DNA of 64,000 bases, from contig CALEZT010000267.1 in assembly GCA_937927975.1 (NCBI GenBank), positions 1 through 64,000 of the forward strand, read 5' to 3'. The stretch is from an uncultured Phycisphaerales bacterium (GTDB taxonomy: Bacteria; Planctomycetota; Phycisphaerae; Sedimentisphaerales; Anaerobacaceae). Shown piece by piece: positions 34,862-43,794 of the stretch. Each line of letters begins with the position of its first letter. Within the stretch, counting starts at the first letter, position 1. Under the pieces are notes generated by a model. The model saw nothing but the letters and a program-made list of their open reading frames with translations. It was not told where the DNA came from and did not search any database. The position numbers and the translations under genes are program-made.

Positions 34862-34969
34862 GCTCGAACTCCATCGATCGCGAAACCCATTTCTTCAAAG
34901 GACGATCCATGGCCATGGTAAACCGGCGGCCCTCATTGCGAAAGCCCCAAGTCGAACCGATCCTGGGAG

Positions 34970-34998
34970 TTGACTGCGGCCGGATCTCGGGCTATGTT
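34970..34998 (+). promoter_or_regulatory. sigma70-like promoter of the plus-strand sulfatases
   Basis: TTGACT (34970-34975), 17-bp spacer, TATGTT (34993-34998). It is 39 bases upstream of the ATG at 35038, in the 176-nt divergent gap with the beta-helix gene. Confidence 0.6.
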
Positions 34999-35037
34999 TT
35001 CTGTGGGGGCGCCGAACCGTAGTTGGAGAATCGTGGC

Positions 35038-36489
35038 ATGCGTGCAAAACTGAATCGACGGGAATTCCTCAGAACGATCGGGCTGGCCGCGGTAGGCGCT
35101 GCCGCCTCGGGGTGCGCCGGGGCGTTGCGAGCCTCGACCAACGAGAGCAAGGACCGCCCGCCGAACTTCGTCGTGATCTTCATCGACGACATGGCCTATG
35201 CGGACATCGGTCCGTTCGGAGCCAAGGACTATCCGACTCCCCACCTCGATCGGATGGCCGCCGAGGGCGTTCGTTTCACCGACTTCTACGCCGCCGCGTC
35301 GTCCTGCACGCCGTCGAGAGCGGCCCTGATGACCGGCTGCTATCCCCAGCGAGTCGGCCTGCCCAACGTGCTCGGGCCCAACGCCGCGATCGGCATCAGC
35401 GACCGCGAGACGACCATCGCAGGGATGCTCAAGCCCCTGGGCTACGCGACCGCCTGCTACGGCAAATGGCACCTGGGCGACAAGCTCAAGTTCCTCCCGA
35501 CTCGCCACGGCTTCGACGAGTATTTCGGACTTCCGTACTCCAACGACATGTGGCCCCGCCATCCCGAGAATCCGCAGGCGTATCCCGATCTGCCGCTGAT
35601 CGAAAACGAACGGGTCGTCGCCTACGATCCCGACCAGACGCAACTGACGACCTGGTACACCGAGCGGGCGGTGCGATTCATCGAGAAGAACAAAGACCGG
35701 CCGTTCTTTCTCTATGTGCCGCACTCGATGGTGCATGTGCCGCTGTTCGTCTCCGACAAGTTCAAGGGCAAGTCCGGCAAGGGCCTGTTCGCGGACGTGG
35801 TGATGGAGATCGACTGGTCCGTCGGGCAGATCCTCTCGACGCTGAAACGCCTGGGCATCGACAGCAACACGATGGTCGTCTTCTGTTCGGACAACGGCCC
35901 CTGGCTCAGCTATGGCGACCACGCGGGCTGTGCAGCTCCGCTGCGCGAGGGCAAGGGCACCACCTTCGAAGGCGGACAGCGCGAGCCGACGCTCTTCTGG
36001 TGGCCTGGCACGATCCCCGCGGGCAAGACCTGCAACGAACTGGCCTCGACGATGGACCTGCTCCCGACGATGGCGCGCCTGGCCGGGGCGCAACTGCCCG
36101 AGCACAAGATCGACGGAAAGGACATCCGACCACTCCTGACCGGCGCACCCGGCGCCGCAACTCCTCACGAGGCGTTTTTCTTCTATCAGGGTTTCGCGCT
36201 CGAAGCCGTTCGCAGCGGCCCCTGGAAGCTGCACTTCCCCCACGCCTACCGCACGCTGGCAGGCCAGCCTCGCGCCACAGGGGGCATCCCCGCCAGGTAC
36301 CAGCAGGCCAAGACCGAATTGGCCTTGTACAACCTGGAGACCGACATTGGGGAGAAGCACAACGTCGCGGATCAACATCCGGACGTCGTCGAGCGATTGC
36401 AGCGACTGGCGGACGCCATGCGACAAGACCTCGGGGACTCGGCCAAGAAAATGGAAGGCACAGGCCCAAGACCGTCAGGAAAAGCATGA
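35038..36489 (+). CDS. Tat-exported sulfatase, CxPxR type
   Basis: A 483-residue S1 sulfatase. Tat-like signal NRREFLRTIGLAAVGAAASGC, with a possible lipobox Cys. Metal ligands in IDDMAYADIG; maturation motif SSCTPSRAALMTG with Cys90; GKWHLGDK and then PWKLHFPHAY near the C terminus. The ATG at 35038 follows GGAG ten bases upstream; an in-frame TTG at 35023 is the alternative. The next sulfatase (36606) is similar in sequence (shared DDxxxxDxG, SCTPSRAAL, NDMxR and FVVFxSDNGPW blocks), so these two are a tandem duplication. Expressed from the promoter at 34970-34998. Confidence 0.9.
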   Translation: MRAKLNRREFLRTIGLAAVGAAASGCAGALRASTNESKDRPPNFVVIFIDDMAYADIGPFGAKDYPTPHLDRMAAEGVRFTDFYAAASSCTPSRAALMTGCYPQRVGLPNVLGPNAAIGISDRETTIAGMLKPLGYATACYGKWHLGDKLKFLPTRHGFDEYFGLPYSNDMWPRHPENPQAYPDLPLIENERVVAYDPDQTQLTTWYTERAVRFIEKNKDRPFFLYVPHSMVHVPLFVSDKFKGKSGKGLFADVVMEIDWSVGQILSTLKRLGIDSNTMVVFCSDNGPWLSYGDHAGCAAPLREGKGTTFEGGQREPTLFWWPGTIPAGKTCNELASTMDLLPTMARLAGAQLPEHKIDGKDIRPLLTGAPGAATPHEAFFFYQGFALEAVRSGPWKLHFPHAYRTLAGQPRATGGIPARYQQAKTELALYNLETDIGEKHNVADQHPDVVERLQRLADAMRQDLGDSAKKMEGTGPRPSGKA

Positions 36490-36496
36490 TGGTCTG

Positions 36497-36584
36497 GCGT
36501 GGCGAGGGCATCTTGCCCTCGCTCTTTCCGGACACGGCCAAGATGGCCGTGTGACGCAAGGGCGGGACGCTCTCTCGCCACACG
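36497..36584. repeat. intergenic copy of the modular palindromic element
   Basis: About 88 bp bounded by the ends GCGTGGCGAGGGC and TCTCGCCACACG. It has two hairpin modules: GAGGGCA-tct-TGCCCTC and CACGGCCA-aga-TGGCCGTG. The same end sequences and modules are found in the coding copies at 59270-59412 and 60890-61032. It lies between two sulfatase genes. Confidence 0.85.
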
Positions 36585-36605
36585 AGAATGGACGAAAGGA
36601 TGAAC

Positions 36606-38036
36606 ATGAACAGCCGGATGACGCGACGGGAGTTGATTCGATGGGCGGGCATGGGCGCCGCGGGATTCGCCTTCTCTCAGACCTCGCGACTGCTGGGCGC
36701 AGGCAAGGCACAGAACAAACCCAACTTCATCATCGTCTTCTGCGACGACCTGGGCTATGGCGACCTCGGCTGCTACGGCCATCCGACGATCCGCACGCCC
36801 AACCTGGACCGCATGGCCGCCGAGGGACAGCGTTGGACCGACTTCTATGTTGGAGCGTCGGTCTGCACGCCCAGCCGGGCCGCGTTGCTGACCGGGCGGC
36901 TGCCCATCCGCAGCGGCATGTGCAACGATAGCCGCCGGGTGCTGTTCCCCGATTCCGCAGGGGGCCTGCCGCAAGGCGAGATCACGATCGCAGAGGCTCT
37001 CAAAGGACAAGGCTACACGTCCGCCTGCATCGGCAAATGGCACCTGGGCCACCTGCCCCAGTACCTGCCGACCCACAACGGATTCGATTCCTTCTTCGGC
37101 CTGCCCTACAGCAACGACATGGACCGCGTCGGTGGCCCCCAGGGGCGAGCGGCCTTCTGGGAGCCGAGGTCCGAGTACTGGAACGTCCCGCTGATGCGAA
37201 ACGAAGAGATCATCGAGCGACCCGCGGACCAGAACACGCTGACCAGGCGGTACACCGAAGAGGCGGTCCGTTTCATCGAATGCAGCAAGAATCGCCCGTT
37301 CTTTCTGTACCTCGCGCACACGATGGTACACGTACCGCTGTTCGCATCGGACGAGTTTCGAGGCAAGAGCCCGCGCGGGCTCTATGGCGATACGGTCGAA
37401 GAGATCGACTGGTCGGTCGGGCGAATCCTCGATACGCTGCGTCGAGAGGGACTGGACCAGGACACGTTCGTCGTATTCACCTCGGACAACGGCCCCTGGT
37501 TGCCCTACGATCAGCACGGCGGCTCCGCGGGCCTCTTGCGGGACGGAAAAGGCTGCACCTACGAAGGCGGCATGCGCGAGCCGTGTCTGATGTGGTGGCC
37601 CGGCACGATCCGGCCTGCGGTGGTCCACGACCTGGGCACGACGATGGACCTGTACATGACGATGGTGAAGCTGGCAGGCGGCCGGCCGCCGACCGATCGG
37701 GTGGTCGACGGCCTGGACCTGCGACCGGTCCTGTACGGCAAAGGCCCCAGCCCGCGCGACACGGTGTTCTACTATCGAGGCACGAAGCTCTTCGCGGTTC
37801 GCAAGGGTCCCTACAAAGCCCATTTCATTACGCAATCCGGCTACGGCGGCGACAAGCCGGTCGAGCACGCCCCCCCCCTGCTCTACCACCTGGGCCACGA
37901 CCCCTCGGAGAAACACGACGTCGCCAAGGACCACCCCGCAGCGATCGCGGAAATTCTCAAAGAGGTGCAGCGCCACCGCCAGGAACTGGTCCCAGGCGAA
38001 GACCAGCTCTCCCGACGCATCACGATAGGCACGTGA
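36606..38036 (+). CDS. Tat-exported sulfatase, CxPxR type
   Basis: A 476-residue S1 sulfatase with Tat signal MTRRELIRWAGMGAAGF. Metal ligands CDDLGYGDLGC; maturation motif SVCTPSRAALLTG with Cys87; GKWHLGHL and KGPYKAHF downstream. Close paralog of the preceding sulfatase. Three ATGs are in frame; the one at 36606 has AAGGA at the proper spacing. A palindromic element occupies the gap before it. It ends 12 bases from the convergent GH127 gene. Confidence 0.9.
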   Translation: MNSRMTRRELIRWAGMGAAGFAFSQTSRLLGAGKAQNKPNFIIVFCDDLGYGDLGCYGHPTIRTPNLDRMAAEGQRWTDFYVGASVCTPSRAALLTGRLPIRSGMCNDSRRVLFPDSAGGLPQGEITIAEALKGQGYTSACIGKWHLGHLPQYLPTHNGFDSFFGLPYSNDMDRVGGPQGRAAFWEPRSEYWNVPLMRNEEIIERPADQNTLTRRYTEEAVRFIECSKNRPFFLYLAHTMVHVPLFASDEFRGKSPRGLYGDTVEEIDWSVGRILDTLRREGLDQDTFVVFTSDNGPWLPYDQHGGSAGLLRDGKGCTYEGGMREPCLMWWPGTIRPAVVHDLGTTMDLYMTMVKLAGGRPPTDRVVDGLDLRPVLYGKGPSPRDTVFYYRGTKLFAVRKGPYKAHFITQSGYGGDKPVEHAPPLLYHLGHDPSEKHDVAKDHPAAIAEILKEVQRHRQELVPGEDQLSRRITIGT

Positions 38037-38048
38037 AGCGGATTCGTC

Positions 38049-40478
38049 CTATTCGATCACGATCTCCTGGACGCCCGCGGACCACTTCTCCTGGAGTTTG
38101 ATCTCGATTTTGAGAGCGGTGGTCTTGACCGGTTCGAAGGCGACCGTGTTGAAACCGTCCTTCTCCAGGCCGTAGGGGCTGGCGTTCTTGACCGGTTCGA
38201 ACTTTCCGTCGGCTGTCCGGTAGAGCGCCCGCCAACTCTGGGGCAGGTGACACTCGCCCCGTCCGCTGTCGTCGAACCAGTAGACCTTGACGCTCGACAA
38301 CGTCTGAGCCTGGGGCCATTCGAACTGCAGCCACTCGGTCGTGCCCTTGTGCGGCCAGAAGTCCAACTGCTGCGACGAGTTGTCGCCGGAATTCTGGGGG
38401 ATGTTCTGATCCTTGATCGCATCGAGCGAGACATGCACAAACGAGGCGGTGGTCTTGCTGCGGTAAGCCAGGGTGTCGGCCGGCTCGGGTCGGGCGCCCT
38501 GCGGTTCGCGGGCCGGCCAGACCGTCATCTGCGACCGGCCGCGATGGGCCCATGCATAGTAGGGAATCGCCATGAACGGCTTGGCGGACGCGGTGACGAC
38601 GCCTCCGTCGAGCATGCGCTTGGTGGTATGGCCTTTGCCCGTCAGCACGACGACGCCGTTGAGCAAATCGGGACGATACTCGGCCTTGAGCTTCGCGTCG
38701 TCCGGGATTGTCAGATTCAGGACCTTGCCGTCGTTGTCGTGGCCTTCGAGGCAGAACACGATAGGCCCTCGCTGGAGGGCGACTTTGCCCACGTTGGTCT
38801 TGATCTGAGGATGGGAGACAATGCGACGAACCGGCATCGGAAGGTCCAGCAGGATCTTGTCGCCCTTCTGCCAGTTCCGCTCGATCCGGGCGAAGCCCTT
38901 CTCCACCTGGAAGGACACGGGCTTGCCGTTGACCTTGATCGAGGGCTTCTCGGAAACCTGATCGGCGTACTTGTACAGGTCGCTCGGCACTGCCTCGTTC
39001 CTCGCCCAGCCGGGGATGCGGACGAGGATCGCGAAGGCGCCGCTCTGTTCGGGCTCGACCGAAATCGCGACCTCGCCCTTCCACGGATACTCGGTCTGCT
39101 GGCTGAGTTTGACCTTGTTGCCGACGGTCGTCAGCGTGGCATCGCCGCCGATGTAGAGACTCACATAGACGTCCTTGCCCTTGGTCGCGTAGACATAGCC
39201 CGGCACGGACGGGACGAACCTCGCGACGTTCGACGGGCAGCAGGAGCAGTCGAACCAGGGGCTTCGCGCGTGCCCGCCCACGGACTCCAGCACGTTCGGA
39301 TAGAAGAACGTGTCGCCTTTCATCGAGATGCCCGACAGGGCCGCGTTGTAGAGCGTCCGTTCCAGAACGTCCAGGTACTTGGCGTCGCCTCGCATCAGGA
39401 ACATGCGGTGGTTCCAGAAGACGTTCGCGATCGAGGCGCAGGTCTCGCAATAGGCGGTCAGATTGGGCAATTCGTACTTGCCGCCGAAGCCCTCGTGCCC
39501 GCCGGCGGCGCCGATGCCGCCGGTGATGTAGAGCTTCGTGGTCGCGACGTCGCCCCAGATCTTGTCGATGGCGTCGACATACGCCATGTCGCCGGTAAGG
39601 GCTGCGACGTCGGCCATGCCGGTGTACATGTAGGCGGCGCGGACCGAGTGGCCGACCGCTTCGGTCTGCTCGGTCACCGGGATGTGGTCCTGGGAGTACA
39701 GGCTGTAGAGCCCGGCCTTGCCATCGGCCCCGCGGTTGCCCAGGCGGCCCCGCTGGTCGAGGAGGAACTTGGCGGTGTCGAGGTACTTGCCGTTGCCGGT
39801 GACGCGGTAGAGCCTGCACAGGCCGATCTCGATCTCCTGATGTCCCGGCGGATCGGTCCGCTTGCCCGGCCCGAAGAAGTCGCAGACGTAGTCGGCGCAC
39901 TTGGTCGCGACGTCCAGGAAGGCTTTGTTTCCCGTCACCTGGTAGTGGGCGACCGCGGCTTCGAGCATGTGTCCGATGCAGTACTGCTCGTGCATGTCCC
40001 GCACATTGGTCCACCGCTTCTCAGGCTGCCGTTCGGGAAGCGAGTAGAACGTGTACAGATACCCGTCTTCCCACTGGGCGGCGGCCATGATCGTGATGAG
40101 CTTTTCCAGGTACATCCGCAGCATGGCATCGGGGTTGACCTGGAGAGAATACGCGGCCCCCTCCATGATCTTGTAGACGTCGGAATCGTCGAAGTAGATG
40201 CCCTCGTGCTTGCCCTGTCGCAGGCCGGCGGCCTTCTCGAAGTTCCGGATCCGCCCGGTCTCCTCGCATTTCTGGAAACAGTAGGGGATCGTCACGAGTC
40301 GGTTGGTTTCGAGTCGGGCCGTCCAGAACCCGTCCTGAACGTGGACCTGGTTGAACGGCACCGGCGCAACGTAATAGTCCCGCGAGAGCGACCCGCCGGG
40401 TTGCTGGCCAAAACAAAGACCCCAGGACAGGGCAGTTGCGAGGGTTGCGACGACGAATTGTGTGCTGCGATCTTTCAT
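38049..40478 (-). CDS. exported GH127-like beta-L-arabinofuranosidase
   Basis: An 809-residue protein with a signal peptide (VVATLATALSWGLCFGQ). The DUF1680/GH127 body is recognisable: VPFNQVHVQDGFW near 40-52, DSDVYKIMEGAAYSL, and the metal/catalytic set C344-E345-T-C347 and C411-S-C413-C414. These match the Glu/Cys/Cys/Cys zinc site described for Bifidobacterium HypBA1, where a Cys is the nucleophile, so the site appears intact. The C-terminal ~130 residues form a discoidin-like module (TEWLQFEWPQAQTLSSVKVYW in pieces). It likely removes arabinofuranose from plant or algal glycans in the periplasm or outside. The start ATG at 40478 is favoured by GGAG six bases upstream. Confidence 0.88.
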   Translation of the reverse strand: MKDRSTQFVVATLATALSWGLCFGQQPGGSLSRDYYVAPVPFNQVHVQDGFWTARLETNRLVTIPYCFQKCEETGRIRNFEKAAGLRQGKHEGIYFDDSDVYKIMEGAAYSLQVNPDAMLRMYLEKLITIMAAAQWEDGYLYTFYSLPERQPEKRWTNVRDMHEQYCIGHMLEAAVAHYQVTGNKAFLDVATKCADYVCDFFGPGKRTDPPGHQEIEIGLCRLYRVTGNGKYLDTAKFLLDQRGRLGNRGADGKAGLYSLYSQDHIPVTEQTEAVGHSVRAAYMYTGMADVAALTGDMAYVDAIDKIWGDVATTKLYITGGIGAAGGHEGFGGKYELPNLTAYCETCASIANVFWNHRMFLMRGDAKYLDVLERTLYNAALSGISMKGDTFFYPNVLESVGGHARSPWFDCSCCPSNVARFVPSVPGYVYATKGKDVYVSLYIGGDATLTTVGNKVKLSQQTEYPWKGEVAISVEPEQSGAFAILVRIPGWARNEAVPSDLYKYADQVSEKPSIKVNGKPVSFQVEKGFARIERNWQKGDKILLDLPMPVRRIVSHPQIKTNVGKVALQRGPIVFCLEGHDNDGKVLNLTIPDDAKLKAEYRPDLLNGVVVLTGKGHTTKRMLDGGVVTASAKPFMAIPYYAWAHRGRSQMTVWPAREPQGARPEPADTLAYRSKTTASFVHVSLDAIKDQNIPQNSGDNSSQQLDFWPHKGTTEWLQFEWPQAQTLSSVKVYWFDDSGRGECHLPQSWRALYRTADGKFEPVKNASPYGLEKDGFNTVAFEPVKTTALKIEIKLQEKWSAGVQEIVIE

Positions 40479-40526
40479 GGGCGGCTCCATCTGCTAAGAA
40501 CTCTGATCGATTAGCGTCGAGCCTCC

Positions 40527-40554
40527 ATAATACCCGGCAATTGGCGCAGGTCAA
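40527..40554 (-). promoter_or_regulatory. sigma70-like promoter of the GH127 gene
   Basis: Minus-strand TTGACC (40549-40554), 16-bp spacer, TATTAT (40527-40532), about 50 bases upstream of the start codon. The palindromic repeat element at 40561-40604 sits directly upstream of the -35 box. Confidence 0.65.
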
Positions 40555-40560
40555 CCGTGA

Positions 40561-40604
40561 GGTGTGGCGAGGGCATCTTGCCCTTGCGTCCCGCCCTCGT
40601 CACG
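40561..40604. repeat. short intergenic copy of the modular palindromic element
   Basis: About 44 bp with ends GTGTGGCGAGGGC and GCCCTCGTCACG and one hairpin module (AGGGCA-tct-TGCCCT). It is the smallest of the four copies and lies beside the GH127 promoter. Confidence 0.75.
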
Positions 40605-40635
40605 TCGAGTCGCGGATTCTCCGCGATGAAGGGTT

Positions 40636-43386
40636 TTATCCCAGAGGTTTGCCGCCGTTGAGCTCTTCGTAGGCAGTGATGTACTTGGCGACCATGTTTT
40701 CGAGGCTCCAGGTGTGACGGGCCTCCTTCATGATCCTTCGCATCTGCTTTTCCCACTCGCGAGGATGATCGCGGAAGTACCGATGATGCTGGATTGTGGT
40801 TTCAAGGCCCCACGACAGGCCCTTGGCGTCGTAGTCGCGGAAGAGGACGCCGTTGCCGTGGTCGATCGGGGCGCCCCAGGCCCGCAGGGCCAGCGGGACG
40901 ATCTTGTCGCTGTAACCGCCGGTGTCGCGGTTGGTGGCGGTGGCGCCGTAGATGTTGCCGACCACGTCGATCTGGCCGAAAGGTTCGTAGAGGGACGCGC
41001 CGAAGACGTCGCTGGCCGCGGCGTAGCCCAGAATGCTCAGGTCGTGGCTGAATCGCTGGTAGCAGATCATCCCCCGCGAGGCGTAGGCGATCCGTCCCAT
41101 GACGTCCGCGTGCCAGTTGTCCCCGCCGACGGGGTCGCCGATCAACGCGATCTGCACGCCCGGGTGGTCGTCCACCAGCTTTTGGGCGATCTTCTCCAGC
41201 AGATCGATGCCCTTCTGGACCGGGTCCAGCCGGGAGGGCCAGTAGAGCAGGATCGCGTCGGGATCGATCCGCAGACCGGTCTTCTGCTGGAACTTGACGA
41301 GGTTGGCGCGTTTGGCCTCAAGGACGTTGTCGGAAGGTCCATATCGCCTGGCCAGCCCGCGCTGGTCTACCGCCGGGTTCTCCTCCTGGTTCTCGGGATA
41401 CATGTCCGGCGAGATGCCGTTGGGGATCACCAGCGTGTCGTGACCGTAATAGCGGGCCTTCGTCTCTTCCCGCACGCTCCAGGGCATGACCGAATCCCAG
41501 AGGAAGAAGTCGCCCACGATCTCCTTGAGGAACTTCTCGCCCACGTAGCTGACCTTCGTGGCGTTTCGAATCGCGGTCGCCTGGCAATCGACCGCCTTCT
41601 CCCGCGATTCCAGAGACATGTACAGCTTGTCCGACAGGGCCTGGACGTTGACGCCATAGAACATGTTCAGCGGCACGTGTCCGGTGTGGGTGTTGTGCAC
41701 CGTGTGCAGGACCGGGACACCCCGCAGTTTGGCGTAGGCGGTGATGATGCCGCCCGCCATCCAGTCGTTGCAGTGCAGGATCGCACGGCCTTCGTACTCG
41801 CTGCGGATCTCTTTGATGTAGGTGTTGACGATCTGCTTCTGGAACTCCGCGGCATTCTCCAGCGGGGAACCGTCGTACGCGCTTCGGTACCGCTCATAGA
41901 TGGCGGAGCTGACCAGGTGGATGTTCTCGGGGTTCAGATGGTGGCGGGTCTGCGTCCACTCGGCCTCGCTCAGTCCCGCCTCCTCACGGAATCGCCGACT
42001 GAGGTTCAGCGTGATCAGGTGCACCGGAATGCGGCGCTCGGAGAGCCCCTTGCACAGGGCCGAGATCACCTCGCCCAGCCCGCCGCTCTTGCCGGAGACG
42101 TATTTGGCGAACTGGCCCATGCCTTCCGAAGGCAAACGACCCGTCTCCGGCGTCACCACGATCACCGGGGTCCGGGCGCTCTTTTTCAAGATGTTGAAGC
42201 TGCGAACGGAGTGGAACAGCTCATCGATCGCGTGCGTCAGGGCATAGGTCGCGGTCGCCACGGAATCGTAGGGATTCGTCGGGTCGCCGGTCAGGTCCGG
42301 GCCGTTGCCCCCTTCCCGCAGATACTGCAGGTGGTCCGAGGTCGTCAGGTACCGGAACCTGCGGACGAGATCGCCGCCGGCTCGTTTGGCCTCGTTCTCC
42401 AGGCTCTCGATGTTCCGAAAGAGCACCCACTGAGCGTGGGACGGGGGCGTCCCCGCCTGTCCCGACATCGTCTCCGGCAGCGAATCCGTCGGGTCCGGAC
42501 AATCCACCATGGGGCATTCGGTGATCTGGAACCACTCGGCGATTTCCGTGGGGTTGGCCGGCACGATGTCTGTGCGGCTGGTGATCTCCTCCGCCAGATT
42601 CCGCCAGAACACCGCCATCTTCTCATACGCGGGCGTCCCGGTCTCCGCCAGCGGGAAACTGCTGTAGAGCACCATGACTTCGCCGCCGGCCTCGTGAACC
42701 AGGTCGGCGTACTGGGCCGCGGAGACGGTGTCGCCGTTGACGCTGTGAGCGAGCCTGCGGCTGAGGTTCGCGTTGCGAGGCAGAACCGCCAGCTTGCGAG
42801 GACGGCCCTTCCGTCCGATCGCACGATGCACCTCATTGGCCAGGATGGGCGTTCGGCTTCGCACATCGACCGTCTTGTCCGTCGGTTCGCAGAGGATGGC
42901 CCGAAAGCCCATGTCCGCAACGATGTTGGCGATTTCGTTGTTGTACGACAAACCGGTGTTGGCGAACGCGGTGGGCTTGACGCCGAAGATGTCGTGCATC
43001 TTCTGGCGGTGCAGCGAGACCTGCTCCTTGAACTCGGTCTTGCGAGGATCGGCAAAGAACGATGCGTATGAAGAATAGTAGGGTTGTTCGAGGAATTCGA
43101 CCTGGCGGGTGTCGCGACCGAGGTGGAGAAGCCCCTTCAGAGCGTCGAGGACCTGCGGCTGGTAGAGTTCCGCCTGTTCGATGAACGTCCCTGAGAGACT
43201 CAGGCAGACCTTGAAGTCGTAGTGGGCGTGCACGAGGTCCGAGAACATCTGGATCGCAGGCACGTAACAGCGTTCCGCTCTCTGGGCGAAGACCTCCCGA
43301 TTCTTCTGATCCCAGAAGAGCGAGGTCCCCTCGGGGCTCAACCGAAATGGCTGATGAAGCTGAAAACACAGCGTCAACAGAGGCAT
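40636..43386 (-). CDS. GH57-like domain fused to GT5 glycogen synthase domain
   Basis: A 916-residue fusion. Residues 1 to about 400 resemble a GH57 (AmyC/MJ1611-like) domain, with HQPFRL at 11-16 and FANTGLSYNNEIA at 141-153. Residues from about 405 are a GT5 glycogen/starch synthase: the K-S-G-G-L-G donor motif at 433-438 (KSGGLGEV), HCNDW, NGISPDMYP and SLYEPFGQ near the end. It probably makes or remodels an alpha-glucan in the cytoplasm; there is no signal peptide. In the GH57 part I expect FRNTELIYNN, with a Glu, but see Gly145, and the strand VLYSSFPLAE does not show the usual acidic residue. The hydrolase site may thus be dead. The ATG at 43386 has GGGAG seven bases upstream. Confidence 0.82.
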   Translation of the reverse strand: MPLLTLCFQLHQPFRLSPEGTSLFWDQKNREVFAQRAERCYVPAIQMFSDLVHAHYDFKVCLSLSGTFIEQAELYQPQVLDALKGLLHLGRDTRQVEFLEQPYYSSYASFFADPRKTEFKEQVSLHRQKMHDIFGVKPTAFANTGLSYNNEIANIVADMGFRAILCEPTDKTVDVRSRTPILANEVHRAIGRKGRPRKLAVLPRNANLSRRLAHSVNGDTVSAAQYADLVHEAGGEVMVLYSSFPLAETGTPAYEKMAVFWRNLAEEITSRTDIVPANPTEIAEWFQITECPMVDCPDPTDSLPETMSGQAGTPPSHAQWVLFRNIESLENEAKRAGGDLVRRFRYLTTSDHLQYLREGGNGPDLTGDPTNPYDSVATATYALTHAIDELFHSVRSFNILKKSARTPVIVVTPETGRLPSEGMGQFAKYVSGKSGGLGEVISALCKGLSERRIPVHLITLNLSRRFREEAGLSEAEWTQTRHHLNPENIHLVSSAIYERYRSAYDGSPLENAAEFQKQIVNTYIKEIRSEYEGRAILHCNDWMAGGIITAYAKLRGVPVLHTVHNTHTGHVPLNMFYGVNVQALSDKLYMSLESREKAVDCQATAIRNATKVSYVGEKFLKEIVGDFFLWDSVMPWSVREETKARYYGHDTLVIPNGISPDMYPENQEENPAVDQRGLARRYGPSDNVLEAKRANLVKFQQKTGLRIDPDAILLYWPSRLDPVQKGIDLLEKIAQKLVDDHPGVQIALIGDPVGGDNWHADVMGRIAYASRGMICYQRFSHDLSILGYAAASDVFGASLYEPFGQIDVVGNIYGATATNRDTGGYSDKIVPLALRAWGAPIDHGNGVLFRDYDAKGLSWGLETTIQHHRYFRDHPREWEKQMRRIMKEARHTWSLENMVAKYITAYEELNGGKPLG

Positions 43387-43794
43387 TGCGACAACTCCCA
43401 GGCTGCGCTGTTGCGGTCATTTCCGGAACGCCTGAACCCGCGCGGTCCACATTCCCGCCGACGGCATATTCCTAATCAACATCCCTTTTCGACGTACGAC
43501 TTGCGTATCTCATCATAGTCTTCGAGAACACACAGACAAGTAGGACGAACCTACGGCTTCCACCCCCGACGAATCACCGAACCGATGAAGACACCTGTCC
43601 GAGAGACTGTTGCGATCATCATGACGAGACTACCCGATTCCTCATCGGATGGGAAGCCCTTTTCTTGCGCGCGGATCGGAAAAATATCAGGTTCTTGTCG
43701 CCATCTATTATGGGACTCTGCCGCAAGGAAGGAAAGAGCGCCGGACGCTCCCGCTCGGTCCTTCGTCTCTGTCCCTGCAACCGCCTTTCTTCGC
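43387..43794. other. intergenic region with one promoter
   Basis: 408 bases between two minus-strand genes. It contains the promoter candidate at 43512-43539. I see no gene, RNA or repeat of note. Confidence 0.5.
43512..43539 (-). promoter_or_regulatory. promoter candidate of the GH57-GT5 gene
   Basis: Minus-strand TTGTCT (43534-43539), 16-bp spacer, TATGAT (43512-43517). The leader would be about 115 nt, longer than for the other promoters, so confidence is lower. Confidence 0.45.

Noticed and set aside
40714-43071. 785-residue plus-strand frame inside the GH57-GT5 gene
   Set aside because: Antisense to a gene with intact GT5 motifs and a ribosome binding site.
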